Source: Sporomusa sphaeroides DSM 2875 (GTDB taxonomy: Bacteria; Bacillota; Negativicutes; Sporomusales; Sporomusaceae). From it: a stretch of 64,000 nt of DNA. A program made the translations under genes and the position numbers. Of this stretch, positions 42,548-52,680 are shown piece by piece; position 1 is the stretch's first letter, and each line of letters opens with the position of its first letter. Under the pieces are notes generated by a model. It worked only from the letters and a program-made list of their open reading frames with translations. It was not told the DNA's origin and searched no databases. The stretch lies in assembly GCF_001941975.2 (NCBI RefSeq), contig NZ_CP146991.1, forward strand, positions 4,581,501 through 4,645,500, written 5' to 3'.

Positions 42548-45289
42548 TTAGTTTGCTCCGGTGTTGCTCAAAAATAGCATGGCGTCTGTTTCAGGCAGAG
42601 GCCGGCAGAAAATATAGCCCTGGATAAAGTTGCATTGGCATTGCCTGACTTTATTTAACTGTGATTCTGTTTCGACACCTTCGGCCACAACACTGAGTCC
42701 CTGCAACTGAGCCATGCTGACAATAGAATTGACAAATCGCAGTTGGTCTGCGTCAGATTCGATATCATCAATGAACAGCTTGTCAATCTTAAGTGTCTCC
42801 ACCGGCAGGTTTTTTAAATATGTCAAAGAACAATAACCGCTGCCAAAATCATCAAGGGAAAGGCGTATTCCCAGTGTGCGCAATGCCTTGAGCTTTTGTA
42901 TGCTATCCTCCATAGAAACAATCAAAGCATTTTCCGTAATTTCAATTTCAAGCTGACCGGGCTTGATACCGGCTGTGCGTATTGCTTCACGAACCAAGGG
43001 GACAAAATTCTCAGCCACCAGTTGGCGTGGCGATACATTGACCGCTACACGAAGGTGGCTTTTCCCCCGGTCCGCTAATCTACGGGCGAACCGGCAGGCT
43101 TCGCCAATAACCCATTCACCAATTGTCTGGATGGTACCATTCTCTTCCGCCAGCGGAATAAACCGTCCGGGAGACACCGGGCCAAGTTCGGCGCTGTTCC
43201 AACGCAGCAGCGCTTCAAAGCCGACTACCGCCAGCGTATGTGGATTGCCCAGCGGCTGATAATGCAAGTACAGTTCATTGCGCTTGATTGCCTCACGCAG
43301 GCCCTGTTTGATAAGCATATCCTCATCGGCGGTTTTCTGCAGATCGGTTTCGTAAAAATGCCAGGTATTCTTGCCGTTTCCTTTCGCTGCATACAGAGCT
43401 AAATCGGCTTTCTTTAAAATATCCTCCGTTGTATCACCATCATCCGGATAACAGGCAATACCAATACTGGCAGACATATAGGCGCGGGAGGTACCGAGCT
43501 CATAATCCCGTTCGAGCAGCTTGACCATGCCGGCAGCAATGTTGCGGATTTCTCCCCGGTTGGCTTCACCTGGCAGCACTACGATAAATTCGTCGCCGCC
43601 AATCCTTGCTACAAACGCCCGTTCCTGCATTGCAGCACAAATATAGCTGCCGGTTTTAATGATCACTTCATCACCATACGAATGGCCAAAGGTATCGTTA
43701 ATTGTCTTCAGATTATCCAGGTCGATGAATAAAACCGCACCTAAAGTTTCTCCCTGTTGTGCCTTTTCCATTTCCAGGTTGAGAAATTCCCGCAGATAGG
43801 CCCTGTTCGGCAAGCCGGTAAGAGCATCATGGTAAGCCAGCCGTTGGATAACCTGCTCCTGTGCCTTGCGTTCCGAGATGTCCCGGACAATGGCCAGTAT
43901 ACGCTCCTTTTGGTCAATTACTGCTCTTTGCAGGTTTACTTCCATCCATATCGGGTGGCCGGCTTTATGCTTGTTTTTCCAGGCAAATAGCTGCGACTTG
44001 CCGGCAACAGTGTGTTCCATCCGCCGCCTGGCTTCTTCCCCATTAAATTGCGGTTCACCGGTGTCAAAAATGCCAAAGCCTCCAGCCAGCACATCCTCAC
44101 GGGTATATCCATGCATTACACAGGCTTTTTCGTTGATATCAAGAATTTCGCCGGTTTCTGTATCATGTATAAAAATGCCGTCACTGGCGGCTTCGAAAAT
44201 AGCCCGGTATTTTGCTTCTGAGGCCAATAGTTCTTTATGCGCCGCCGTAAGCTCTGCATTTTTCTCCCGCAATTCCTGCTCCGACCTTTTAAGAGCGCTA
44301 ACCAGTTGCGAGTTTTGTACGGCAATAGCAGCCAGGTCGGCAAATCTTCCTAAAAAGGCGATGTCCTCGTCGCTAAAGCTTTGTTCCGGATTAAGAAATC
44401 CCACACTGAAGGTGCCGATTACCTGAGCGCCTGCCTTCATCGGCACATAAGCAACACTGTGTACCAGATCGAAAAGCGGATCAGGCAAACGGTGCTCCCA
44501 GGTACTGTAGTCATCAAGCACAACGATTTCTCCGGTTTTATACACCTGTCCGCTAATACCTTCGGTCAGTTTTATATCTCTGCCAACAAGCTGAGCATAA
44601 TGTCCTAAGCCAATCTCACTGCAGAAAATACCCTTTTCTTCATCCACCAAATTTATATAACTATGGGTTGTGCCTAACAGTTTGGCCGCACTCGCAGCAA
44701 TCAGTCTGAGAATATCATGTAAATTCGTCTTTTGCATAAGCTTTAAAGCCGTTTCGTGAAGGGAAGCTAAGACGATATTGCGGCGGTGGATAGCCTGCTC
44801 ACGCGCCAGCAGCTCATCCAGCTGTTGTCTCAGTTCTTCCTCGGAAGCGGCAAGTTCCTCATAGGCGGTGGTCAGTTCTTCATGCAAATACCGGTAGTTT
44901 CCCTCGCTCTGTCTGATTGCCGTTTCCATAGTGACTGTCGCCGTAATATCCCGGACAACGCTGATAACTGCCTCTTTATTTAGCAGCCGCACTCGCTGCG
45001 AACTGACCTCTACCGGAAAAGTTTCGCCTGTTCGCCGCATATGGACAGTGCGAAACAAGATTCCTGCCTGCTGTGCAATCTTAAGCTGGGCGTCAACTGC
45101 AGCTCTGGTCTCCGGTGAGCGCAATTCATAAATCTGCATGCCGCAAAGCTCATCTCGGGAATAGCCATAAGCATGTACGGCCGCCGTATTGGTAATTAAA
45201 ATGTTGCCGTTAGTGTCGACAACTAAAATAATATCGCGCATTTGCTCCATTATATTCCGGTAAATGGTGTCATTGTCTAAATCAATCAT
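42548..45289 (-). CDS. PAS-GAF-PAS-GGDEF-EAL cyclic-di-GMP signalling protein
   Basis: About 913 residues, no membrane segment. Order: PAS (10-120), coiled coil, GAF (180-330), PAS (355-475), GGDEF (485-645) and EAL (665-910). The cyclase active site ARIGGDEFIVVLPGE is intact. The EAL domain keeps VGFEALLRW, NVSPRQLVAENF, ITENAL, DDFGSGYCSL and VVAEGVETE, so both c-di-GMP synthesis and breakdown are possible. The start is uncertain: ATG 45289 has GGATGG 8 nt upstream; ATG 45301 and GTG 45313 are alternatives. It follows the chemoreceptor gene by about 100 bp and may share its transcript. Confidence 0.93.
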   Translation of the reverse strand: MIDLDNDTIYRNIMEQMRDIILVVDTNGNILITNTAAVHAYGYSRDELCGMQIYELRSPETRAAVDAQLKIAQQAGILFRTVHMRRTGETFPVEVSSQRVRLLNKEAVISVVRDITATVTMETAIRQSEGNYRYLHEELTTAYEELAASEEELRQQLDELLAREQAIHRRNIVLASLHETALKLMQKTNLHDILRLIAASAAKLLGTTHSYINLVDEEKGIFCSEIGLGHYAQLVGRDIKLTEGISGQVYKTGEIVVLDDYSTWEHRLPDPLFDLVHSVAYVPMKAGAQVIGTFSVGFLNPEQSFSDEDIAFLGRFADLAAIAVQNSQLVSALKRSEQELREKNAELTAAHKELLASEAKYRAIFEAASDGIFIHDTETGEILDINEKACVMHGYTREDVLAGGFGIFDTGEPQFNGEEARRRMEHTVAGKSQLFAWKNKHKAGHPIWMEVNLQRAVIDQKERILAIVRDISERKAQEQVIQRLAYHDALTGLPNRAYLREFLNLEMEKAQQGETLGAVLFIDLDNLKTINDTFGHSYGDEVIIKTGSYICAAMQERAFVARIGGDEFIVVLPGEANRGEIRNIAAGMVKLLERDYELGTSRAYMSASIGIACYPDDGDTTEDILKKADLALYAAKGNGKNTWHFYETDLQKTADEDMLIKQGLREAIKRNELYLHYQPLGNPHTLAVVGFEALLRWNSAELGPVSPGRFIPLAEENGTIQTIGEWVIGEACRFARRLADRGKSHLRVAVNVSPRQLVAENFVPLVREAIRTAGIKPGQLEIEITENALIVSMEDSIQKLKALRTLGIRLSLDDFGSGYCSLTYLKNLPVETLKIDKLFIDDIESDADQLRFVNSIVSMAQLQGLSVVAEGVETESQLNKVRQCQCNFIQGYIFCRPLPETDAMLFLSNTGAN

Positions 45290-45395
45290 ATCAGTTACCA
45301 TCCTTTTAATCACCAGGTGTCCTTCAGGGCCCAAACCGCTGGTACGGCTCCCCCAAATTTATGCCCTGCGCCAACAAGAAGGCTGGAGATAGGTG

Positions 45396-47084
45396 TTATA
45401 CGTGGAATTTTGCCACTGTCGCCTGAAGTTCCTGTGATAGCTGGGACAAAGCTTCGCTGGAACCGGCGATTTCCTCCATGGAAGCCAATTGCTCTTCTGC
45501 CGCCGCCGAGACGGTCTGTGTCTCACCTGCCGCGGCTTTACTGAGGTCGTCAATCTTCTTGACCAAACCTACAATCTGCTGACTGCCACCTGCCATCTGC
45601 TGGATGGCTGCCGAAATTTCTTTTACCTGACCCGATACCTGGGTCACCAATTCCGCAATGTCCCGGAAAGCAGTCCCGGCCGCACTGACCACTGCGGTCC
45701 CGGTCTTCACTTCCTGTGCTCCGTCGTTCATCGCGACAACCGCCTTGCCGGTGTCGCCCTGGATTTCACCGATCAGTTGGGCTATCTGCTTGGCTGCGGC
45801 CTGAGAATCTTCCGCCAATTTTCTTATTTCCTCCGCCACTACCGCGAAGCCTCGTCCCTGCTCTCCCGCCCGTGCCGCCTCGATGGCGGCATTAAGGGCC
45901 AGCAAATTCGTCTGCCCGGCAATACCGGCAATGGTGTCAACAATTTGCCCGATTTCCCGGGATTTTTCATTTAAGTTAAGAATGGTTCCCGCTACTACCT
46001 GAGACGACTTTTCTATCGTATTCATTTGTGTTACAGCTTGCTCTACCGATGTACCGCCCGTTTTGGCTTTGTCGGCCGCCTGAGCCGAATGAGCTGCTAC
46101 CTGGTTGGCATTGGCCGCCACCTGCTGAATGCCGGCTGACATTTGTTCCACCACGGCGGCGGTTTCATTGGCGGTAGCCAATTGTTCACCGGCCTGGTTA
46201 GCCACATTGGTAATCGACGAAGCGACCTGGTTGGCCGCCTGTGCGGACTGCTCCGAACTGGCGGTAAGTTCCTCACTGGAGGCTGCGACCTGTTCAGCTG
46301 TTACCATTACTTGTTTAATTAACTGCCGCAGGTTCTCTTTCATCGTGTTAAAGGAAACGGCCAGCTGGCCGATTTCGTCCGAAGATTTCACCAGGACATC
46401 CTCTTCCCGCAGATTCCCGTTAGCCAGTTCATTGGCGCAGCCGGTAATTTTCCGGATTGGCTTTGAGATACTCTGACTTACAAATACACCAATCCCGACA
46501 GCAACAAAGGCTACGAAAATATTTACCAGCAGCAATAATGTCTGAGCTTGTTTTGCCTGTTCTGTCTGCGCCTTCTGATCGGTATCCACTAAAGCTTTCA
46601 CCACTTGAACCAGTTCTTCCGAAGCATTTATGGCGGCATTATAGGGCTTGCCCACCTCCTGCATATACAGCCCGACAGCTTCCAGATTATTGGCTTTCCT
46701 GGCCTCGATAGACTTCTCTGCAATGGCTTCATAGTTAGCCTTCTCCTGTCGCATCACCTGCAGCGTCTTTCTGCCCTGTTCGGTTATAACTATTTCACTC
46801 AGTTGAGCCAATTTATCATCAGATTCTTTACGGTAATCATTAAAAGCCGCTATATCCGCCATATTCCCCGTAAAGTTAAACCGGCGCATGGCTACAGCCT
46901 CGTTAGCCAAATCAGTTGCAACCCCTTGCGTCAACTCCATTTTTCGCAGGCTGTTATCGATTAAGACCTCGTAAGAGCTATTTATATCCCCAATCTTTAC
47001 ATAGGTAAATACGCTCATAATAACAACCAGCAGGATGACTAATAAAAAACCCCCAGTAATCTTTTTCCCGACTGTTAACATCAT
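45396..47084 (-). CDS. Methyl-accepting chemotaxis protein
   Basis: 562 residues. Membrane segment 1 (residues 10-30, [19 protein letters not shown]), a four-helix-bundle sensor domain (32-180), membrane segment 2 (about 182-202, [20 protein letters not shown]), HAMP (204-255) and a cytoplasmic signalling coil with the tip [20 protein letters not shown]. Ligand unknown. Start at ATG 47084 after GAGG; upstream in-frame codons lack a site. Confidence 0.94.
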   Translation of the reverse strand: MMLTVGKKITGGFLLVILLVVIMSVFTYVKIGDINSSYEVLIDNSLRKMELTQGVATDLANEAVAMRRFNFTGNMADIAAFNDYRKESDDKLAQLSEIVITEQGRKTLQVMRQEKANYEAIAEKSIEARKANNLEAVGLYMQEVGKPYNAAINASEELVQVVKALVDTDQKAQTEQAKQAQTLLLLVNIFVAFVAVGIGVFVSQSISKPIRKITGCANELANGNLREEDVLVKSSDEIGQLAVSFNTMKENLRQLIKQVMVTAEQVAASSEELTASSEQSAQAANQVASSITNVANQAGEQLATANETAAVVEQMSAGIQQVAANANQVAAHSAQAADKAKTGGTSVEQAVTQMNTIEKSSQVVAGTILNLNEKSREIGQIVDTIAGIAGQTNLLALNAAIEAARAGEQGRGFAVVAEEIRKLAEDSQAAAKQIAQLIGEIQGDTGKAVVAMNDGAQEVKTGTAVVSAAGTAFRDIAELVTQVSGQVKEISAAIQQMAGGSQQIVGLVKKIDDLSKAAAGETQTVSAAAEEQLASMEEIAGSSEALSQLSQELQATVAKFHV

Positions 47085-47180
47085 AATTTTCTCCTCTCTC
47101 TCTGCCATTAAGCAGCACCATTACCTTTCAACAAAAAAACTCCCTATATTATAAAATAATACAAGGAATTTGCCGTTTTC

Positions 47181-49709
47181 CTAATCACCCGGTGAGTGAA
47201 ATTCGGACAATTTATTACAATTTGTACTGTCAAGCCGTTGTTTCAGCAATACCCGTGAGCTTATTCCCAACTTTTCAAAAACACTTTTAAGCTGGGTTTT
47301 GACCGTATTCTCTGAAATAAACAGCCGCTCACCAATTTCTCTGTTATTCATCCCCTTTGCCGCCAGGCACGCTATCTCCTGTTCCCGTCTGGTCAACTTC
47401 GGCGCGCCCCTGAAGCAGTGGTTTCTTACAATTCGCGCCACCGTTTTTTGCCGGCTGGCACACAACGCCAGTATTTTACCGATATCCTCACGGCAAAAGC
47501 CGCTTTCGGCAAGCTTTTTCAGCAACGGTTTGATGTAATCACAGTTTTCCACAAACGGCATATACAGCTTATCGGCCATAGCGATATCCAGTGCGCTCCT
47601 CAGATTGGACAATGCCTCAGCTTCCTTGCAAATCCGCTTATTGGCTGCCGCCAGATATATATACGTGTAAATGTGTCCAAGCAAATTGGGAAAAATGGCG
47701 GCAGTGTCAAAAAAGTATTCCGCACTGCCAATCAGCTTCAGGTATTCGCCGCGCACCAGCAAGACCCGGCCGTATACCATATTGAACGCCCCGATAGCAG
47801 GAAACAGCAGGCAGCTGTCGTTTACCCGGCCTTCTGCTATCCAGTGGGGTATCTTGTCTGCTTGCTGCAGAATAGCGTATAGATAGCCCTCACACAACTC
47901 CACCGTATGCAGAAAAAGGTGGCGCCGCCCGCCGGTTATAGCGGTACGCAGCTGCTGTAAGCCGGCCGCTATACCGGAAGAATCGCCCTGTACGATGGCC
48001 AGGCGTATCTGCAGGAATAGAGCGCAGATAATGATTCCGGTCTGCATTCCGGTCCGGGCATGATACAAGGCTTTGTGCAGCACAATCTCGGCATTGACAA
48101 AGTCACCGGTGTTGAAATACCGTTCCGCCTCCATGACATATTCCGCACCGCTGCCGTGTCCGTTAGTCAGACGGGCATAACAAGGCAGGCTTTGCCGCAA
48201 GTCCCGGACAGTTTCCTCCAGCTTGCCGCTTTCCCGGTAATACAGATAAAGTACGGAATATGACCCGAAGGTCCAGTTGGTTCTGTTATAACAGACAGAA
48301 CTGGAGCGTCCTAAAAGTTCCCAGGCCGCCCGGTAGTGCGCCGACATCCGCTTAAGGTCGTTATAGGCGGTAAAACTGAGCAAAAGTTCAGCCTCTCCTG
48401 ACAGACTTTCCCGCGCTCTGGCGTCCAGGCTTTCATCTGTGTGGATATTGCCGATGAATTCACGACAGAGCTCGCTGAACAGCGTCATCTCATTATGAAC
48501 GAATAGATGCAGCGCATAGTTAAGCATTGCGTAATGATGCCGGGCTTTAACCTCCTGCGGACATTCCTCCAGATAGCTTTTAAGCAATTCTGTGTCTCTG
48601 GCGGCAAAGATATAGTCAGCCGCTTTGTCTGCTTCCAGCGCCACCAGGATGTTGTCAAAATCGCCGCATTCATAAAAATAACGTCTGGCAACCGGATATT
48701 CGCCATTTTTCAGATGCCAGTGCGCCGCTTTTTGGTACAGGTCGTGCCGGTGATGCAAGGCTTTACACACCAGTACTTCTCGCAGAAAGCCGGTGAAGAT
48801 GCTGTGGGGATAATAGGTTCTGGTCCGGGCGTCATATTTTACAAAAATGTTTTTACCGGTTAGCTCGGCCAGCAATTCACCGGCATTGTCTTTGCCCCAC
48901 ATGTGAACGGCTTGCTCAAAAGTAAAACTGTCAAAAATGCACAGGGTAAGGAGAAACTCTTGCATTTCAACCGAAAGCGAAGTATATACCGCCTGTTCTA
49001 TCAGCCTGTATATGCAGTTTTCCGGGGCACAGCCGCCTGTTGCAATAAATTCCGGCATCAACAGATACAGGGCGCTGATCCAGCCTCTGGTTACAGCATA
49101 TAGCTCATCGGCTTCACTGCCCTTAAGGCCGATCCCGCAGGTCTTGTAATACCCGGCAATCTCCTGCGGAGTCAGTTCAAACGTTTCCTGCGCGATGTGG
49201 TACAGATAACCTTTGAGCAGCAATTCTTCCCGGCTCTGCAATCCAATAAACCGCGCAATCAAAACAATATGCAGATTGGTTATCCGGTTGAGAGCCAAAA
49301 ATTCAATAAACCGGTCAATTTCGGTGGTTTCTACCAGATGGTAGTCGTCAATCACCAGTACGGTCCGGGCGGACAGTTCGGTTTTCGCAATAATCCCCAA
49401 GGCTTCCTGCAGCGAGACACTGTCTGCAGGAAATCCGAGAAAAAGCAGTTTTTGCCCACAGTCAGTATCGACTTGGGAGAATAAATTACTAAAGGCTTGC
49501 CAAAAGTTGCTCAAAGAATTGTCATAAACCATCTGCCACAATACATGAGCTGTGCTTTTGTTTAAATATTCCCTGACGGCGGTAGTTTTGCCGTAACCCA
49601 TCGGTGCTTCAACAGCGGCCAGAGGATAGTCGAAAATTTCTCCCAGAGCCGCCGTAATTCTTTCGGGAAAATACAGCTTTTTTGTATTATAGCGCTTTAC
49701 TGTTGTCAT
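47181..49709 (-). CDS. MalT-like LuxR-family ATP-dependent regulator
   Basis: About 842 residues of the STAND class. N-terminal NTPase with Walker A VEAPMGYGKTTAVREY (near residue 38) and VLVIDDYHLVETTEI, a TPR-like helical middle (340-770) and a C-terminal LuxR HTH (LTRREQEIACLAAKGMNNRE). In MalT such proteins activate transcription after binding an inducer and ATP. Target genes are unknown. The ATG at 49709 is preferred (AAGGTG 6 nt upstream). A decayed copy of its 3' end is at 50060-50175. Confidence 0.92.
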   Translation of the reverse strand: MTTVKRYNTKKLYFPERITAALGEIFDYPLAAVEAPMGYGKTTAVREYLNKSTAHVLWQMVYDNSLSNFWQAFSNLFSQVDTDCGQKLLFLGFPADSVSLQEALGIIAKTELSARTVLVIDDYHLVETTEIDRFIEFLALNRITNLHIVLIARFIGLQSREELLLKGYLYHIAQETFELTPQEIAGYYKTCGIGLKGSEADELYAVTRGWISALYLLMPEFIATGGCAPENCIYRLIEQAVYTSLSVEMQEFLLTLCIFDSFTFEQAVHMWGKDNAGELLAELTGKNIFVKYDARTRTYYPHSIFTGFLREVLVCKALHHRHDLYQKAAHWHLKNGEYPVARRYFYECGDFDNILVALEADKAADYIFAARDTELLKSYLEECPQEVKARHHYAMLNYALHLFVHNEMTLFSELCREFIGNIHTDESLDARARESLSGEAELLLSFTAYNDLKRMSAHYRAAWELLGRSSSVCYNRTNWTFGSYSVLYLYYRESGKLEETVRDLRQSLPCYARLTNGHGSGAEYVMEAERYFNTGDFVNAEIVLHKALYHARTGMQTGIIICALFLQIRLAIVQGDSSGIAAGLQQLRTAITGGRRHLFLHTVELCEGYLYAILQQADKIPHWIAEGRVNDSCLLFPAIGAFNMVYGRVLLVRGEYLKLIGSAEYFFDTAAIFPNLLGHIYTYIYLAAANKRICKEAEALSNLRSALDIAMADKLYMPFVENCDYIKPLLKKLAESGFCREDIGKILALCASRQKTVARIVRNHCFRGAPKLTRREQEIACLAAKGMNNREIGERLFISENTVKTQLKSVFEKLGISSRVLLKQRLDSTNCNKLSEFHSPGD

Positions 49710-49719
49710 TCGCATCACC

Positions 49720-50048
49720 TTGTATCTTGTTTATGTACAAATACTCACAAGCATCGTGGCGATTTATTCCTATTAGCAAAAAAAGTTGTGCATCCACACT
49801 GCCAAAAGCCACAGATTATTGGGCTATGATAATTATTTCCAGAGCAACCGCAACCCACACCAGGTTCGGCCTAATACCTCTCATATGCTGAAATGCCAGT
49901 GCAGTCAAATTAAAAAAAACCGGCAAAACCGATGTTGGGCAGTGTGTGGCTGACCCACGCAGTATAACCGCCATCGATACCGCCGGTGAATGTTAGCTCC
50001 ACTGTGCCGACGGGCATGAAGCCTTAACTACCGCCATTACCTTCTTTA
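49720..50048. other. Intergenic region upstream of the MalT-like gene
   Basis: About 330 bp. It should contain the MalT-like promoter (minus). A short minus-strand frame near 49917-50021 (MPVGTVELTFTGGIDGGYTA onward, about 35 residues) is unlike anything I recognise and may be the tail of a lost gene. Confidence 0.35.
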
Positions 50049-50059
50049 TTAAACAATGA

Positions 50060-50175
50060 AAAACCCCATATTACCAATATAATACAAGGAATTTACCAGA
50101 TTTCTAATCACCTGGTAGGTGAATTTCTTACAATTATTCAACCGGCTGTCAACCCGCCATTTTAGCAGACGGTTG
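50060..50175 (-). pseudogene. Remnant of a second MalT-like gene, 3' end
   Basis: Nucleotide similarity to the 3' end of the MalT-like gene and its downstream sequence: both share ATACAAGGAATTT and CTAATCACC in the same order. The minus-strand frame reads LLKWRVDSRLNNC where the intact gene has LLKQRLDSTNCNK. Only the last 20 or so codons plus 3' flank survive, so a duplicated regulator has been almost wholly deleted. Confidence 0.65.
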
Positions 50176-50298
50176 AGTAATTCCCCTCCTCCCGGAGTAA
50201 TGACGAAATAGCACGCGAACCTGCGTCCCATTAATCTAAGCGAAAAACCCGCTACCCTCACGGGCAGCGGGTAGTTAGTCTACCGGTTCAAAATTCAA

Positions 50299-50736
50299 TT
50301 ACAGCGTTAGCAGCATTTTTATATGCGGGATACCATCCTCCAAAAATTCGTCGGAGATTTGTTGAAAGCCCAGTTGCTCATAAAACCCTTTAGCATAGGT
50401 CTGGGCTTCGATATAAATATTGTCAGCCCCCAGTTTTTCCTGCGCAACCCGAATCCCTGCCTGCATGACTTTTTTGCCTAAACCGTTTCCCCGCCTGACT
50501 GTCAGAACCCTGCCGATAGCAACCTTGTCACAGCTTGGATTAGGGTCTACTACCCTAAGATAAGCCTGAATACAGCCATTTTCTTTATAAAAAATGTGAT
50601 AAGAAAAAAGGTCTTTTCCGTCTAACTCCTGATAAGGGCAGTCTTGCTCGACCACAAACACCGATACCCTCACCTGTAACAAGTCGTACAGTTCACGGGT
50701 GGTCAAATCCTCAAAACGCTTAACAATCAGGTCCAT
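50299..50736 (-). CDS. GNAT acetyltransferase, ElaA-like
   Basis: 145 residues. ElaA-type N-terminus LYDLLQVRVSVFVVEQDCPY then ELDGKDLFSYH, acetyl-CoA loop RRGNGLGKKVMQAGI (R-x-x-G-x-G) and AQTYAKGFYEQLGFQQ. It transfers an acetyl group to an unknown small molecule or protein. RBS GGGAG before the ATG. Confidence 0.88.
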   Translation of the reverse strand: MDLIVKRFEDLTTRELYDLLQVRVSVFVVEQDCPYQELDGKDLFSYHIFYKENGCIQAYLRVVDPNPSCDKVAIGRVLTVRRGNGLGKKVMQAGIRVAQEKLGADNIYIEAQTYAKGFYEQLGFQQISDEFLEDGIPHIKMLLTL

Positions 50737-50880
50737 ATATTCTCCCTTAGTTTCAAAGCTAATCAGCCCGCTATTTCATATCCTGATTAGATTATACACT
50801 ACTTCCTCATCAAAAAACAGAGACGTACAGATGCTTGAATAACATGCTGTCATTCTGCCGGTCTGCCAATACCAGCATTA

Positions 50881-52680
50881 TTATCGAGCTTTCTCGAATT
50901 GCAGGCATTGGGCAAACAGCCTTTCATATCCTGACGATGCTCCCAGTTCCATATAATCCATTTGCTTGGCCAATGCCTCAAGCTCTCGCTTTACTTCAAC
51001 AGACATAAGAGCCATATAGGCTCCTGTTTTCGAGGAGTTTCCCACATAATGAATCTTATCCTCAACCTCTGCCGGCAAAATCTCTGTTCCCACCAAGCTG
51101 TCGGCCGGCAAATGGGCTCCAAACTGCCCCGCAATCATGACCTTATCCAATTGATTGATATGCAGCTCCGCCTGCCTTAACAGCGCATGAAATCCTGAGA
51201 GAATCGCTCCCTTGGCCAATTGAACCTGCCGGATATCTCCCTGGGTAATTCCCAAAGGCTCCTGACCGTCTTTTAAAATAAATTCGCGCTTCTTACCATC
51301 CACCCGCAGCAGAGGATATCGGTAATCCGTTTCTTCCAGTTCTTCTTTCTTAATAAAACTGCCATTCTTTTTAACCAGTCCGATACGAAGCAATTCTTTT
51401 ACAACCGCCAGAATGCCGCTGCCGCATAGGCCTACCGGTGCCTCATCACCGATGACCTTCAGCTCAATCCCCCCGGCAGTAATTGCCACATCTTCTATGG
51501 CCCCCACTGCCGCTCTCATGCCGCAGCTGATATTCATTCCTTCCAGGGCCGGCCCCGCAGCACAGGAGCAGGACATCAGCCGGCCGTTTTTAGCTAAAAC
51601 AATTTCGCCGTTGGTGCCGATATCAATAAACAGGAGATTCTCCCTGCTTTTTTCCAGCTGGCAGACATAAGCCCCGGCTACGATATCCCCGCCGATATAG
51701 GAGGATACCGATGGCAGACAATATACCCTTGCGCCCGGGGCTCCCTGTAAGCCAATATCGCTTGCCATTATATTTTTGGCTTTGACAAAGACCGGGGCAT
51801 ACGGGGAGCGTCCGATAGGCGCCGTGTCAATACCCAGCAGGAAGTGCATCATCGTACAATTGGCAGCAATTGAGATCTCATAAATGTTTTGCCTGCTGAC
51901 AGCCGCCTTACCGCACATGTCTTCAATCAGCGAATTGAGCCCTTCAACAATTGTCTGCTGCAGTTCTTTGCGGCCGTCTGCCGGCTTTTCCAGGCTATAG
52001 GAAATTCTGGTTAACACATCAAGGCCAAATTTCTTTTGCGGATTGAGCATGGAAGCGGCAGCCAGCTCATCACCGGTTTTCAGATCAATCAAAGCGGTTA
52101 CCACCGTTGTTGTGCCAATATCAACCGCCACTCCATAAATAAGCGCCGTTGTATCACCTGTCTCGATCCCGATTAAATCCGTACCGTTAAAAACACCGGT
52201 AACCTTCCCCTCCCCGGTGTCCAAATGCTGCAGCAATCGCCAATCCAGGTCTTCCCTGCCCAGGGCATGGCAGAGAGAATCCTCATAGGCACTGGGGTTT
52301 TCCAAGGTTGGCTTTTCTATTTGCAAGACTTTTTTGGAAATCCCCGGATTCATGCGAAAATCAGGCATATAGCCGGCTGTCAGTATTTCATGCTTTCTTT
52401 CTGTTTGCAGTGTTTCGATCTCGATATCCTCTTCCGGCACTACCAGACAGGCCAGTCTAACACCTGCAGCCATTTCTTCCTTTTTCAAAAGCTTTTTTTC
52501 CGTCTCGGAGACAGCAGGCAGCTGCCCCTGCAACAGCCTGATTTTGCATTTCCCGCAGGAGCCTTTGCCGTTGCAGGGATTATCCACAAAGACCCCATTG
52601 TCCAGCAGAAGCTGCAGCAAATCCTTGCCCGGGTCGCACTGAATTCTCTTCCCCTCATTCGTAATGAAAATATCAGGCAT
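50881..52680 (-). CDS. RACo-type corrinoid activation protein (2Fe-2S / ASKHA)
   Basis: 599 residues. N-terminal 2Fe-2S ferredoxin domain with CNGKGSCGKC and a fourth cysteine in RLACLVV (residues 35-80). After a linker, an actin-like (DUF4445) domain binds ATP: YGVAVDIGTTTVVTALID near residue 190, LFIDIGTNGEIVLAK near 345 and GLCGSGILAVVKELL. In methyltransferase systems it re-reduces inactive Co(II) corrinoid to Co(I) using ATP. The reading frame overlaps the upstream gene by 8 bp; it is the last gene of the operon. Confidence 0.9.
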   Translation of the reverse strand: MPDIFITNEGKRIQCDPGKDLLQLLLDNGVFVDNPCNGKGSCGKCKIRLLQGQLPAVSETEKKLLKKEEMAAGVRLACLVVPEEDIEIETLQTERKHEILTAGYMPDFRMNPGISKKVLQIEKPTLENPSAYEDSLCHALGREDLDWRLLQHLDTGEGKVTGVFNGTDLIGIETGDTTALIYGVAVDIGTTTVVTALIDLKTGDELAAASMLNPQKKFGLDVLTRISYSLEKPADGRKELQQTIVEGLNSLIEDMCGKAAVSRQNIYEISIAANCTMMHFLLGIDTAPIGRSPYAPVFVKAKNIMASDIGLQGAPGARVYCLPSVSSYIGGDIVAGAYVCQLEKSRENLLFIDIGTNGEIVLAKNGRLMSCSCAAGPALEGMNISCGMRAAVGAIEDVAITAGGIELKVIGDEAPVGLCGSGILAVVKELLRIGLVKKNGSFIKKEELEETDYRYPLLRVDGKKREFILKDGQEPLGITQGDIRQVQLAKGAILSGFHALLRQAELHINQLDKVMIAGQFGAHLPADSLVGTEILPAEVEDKIHYVGNSSKTGAYMALMSVEVKRELEALAKQMDYMELGASSGYERLFAQCLQFEKAR

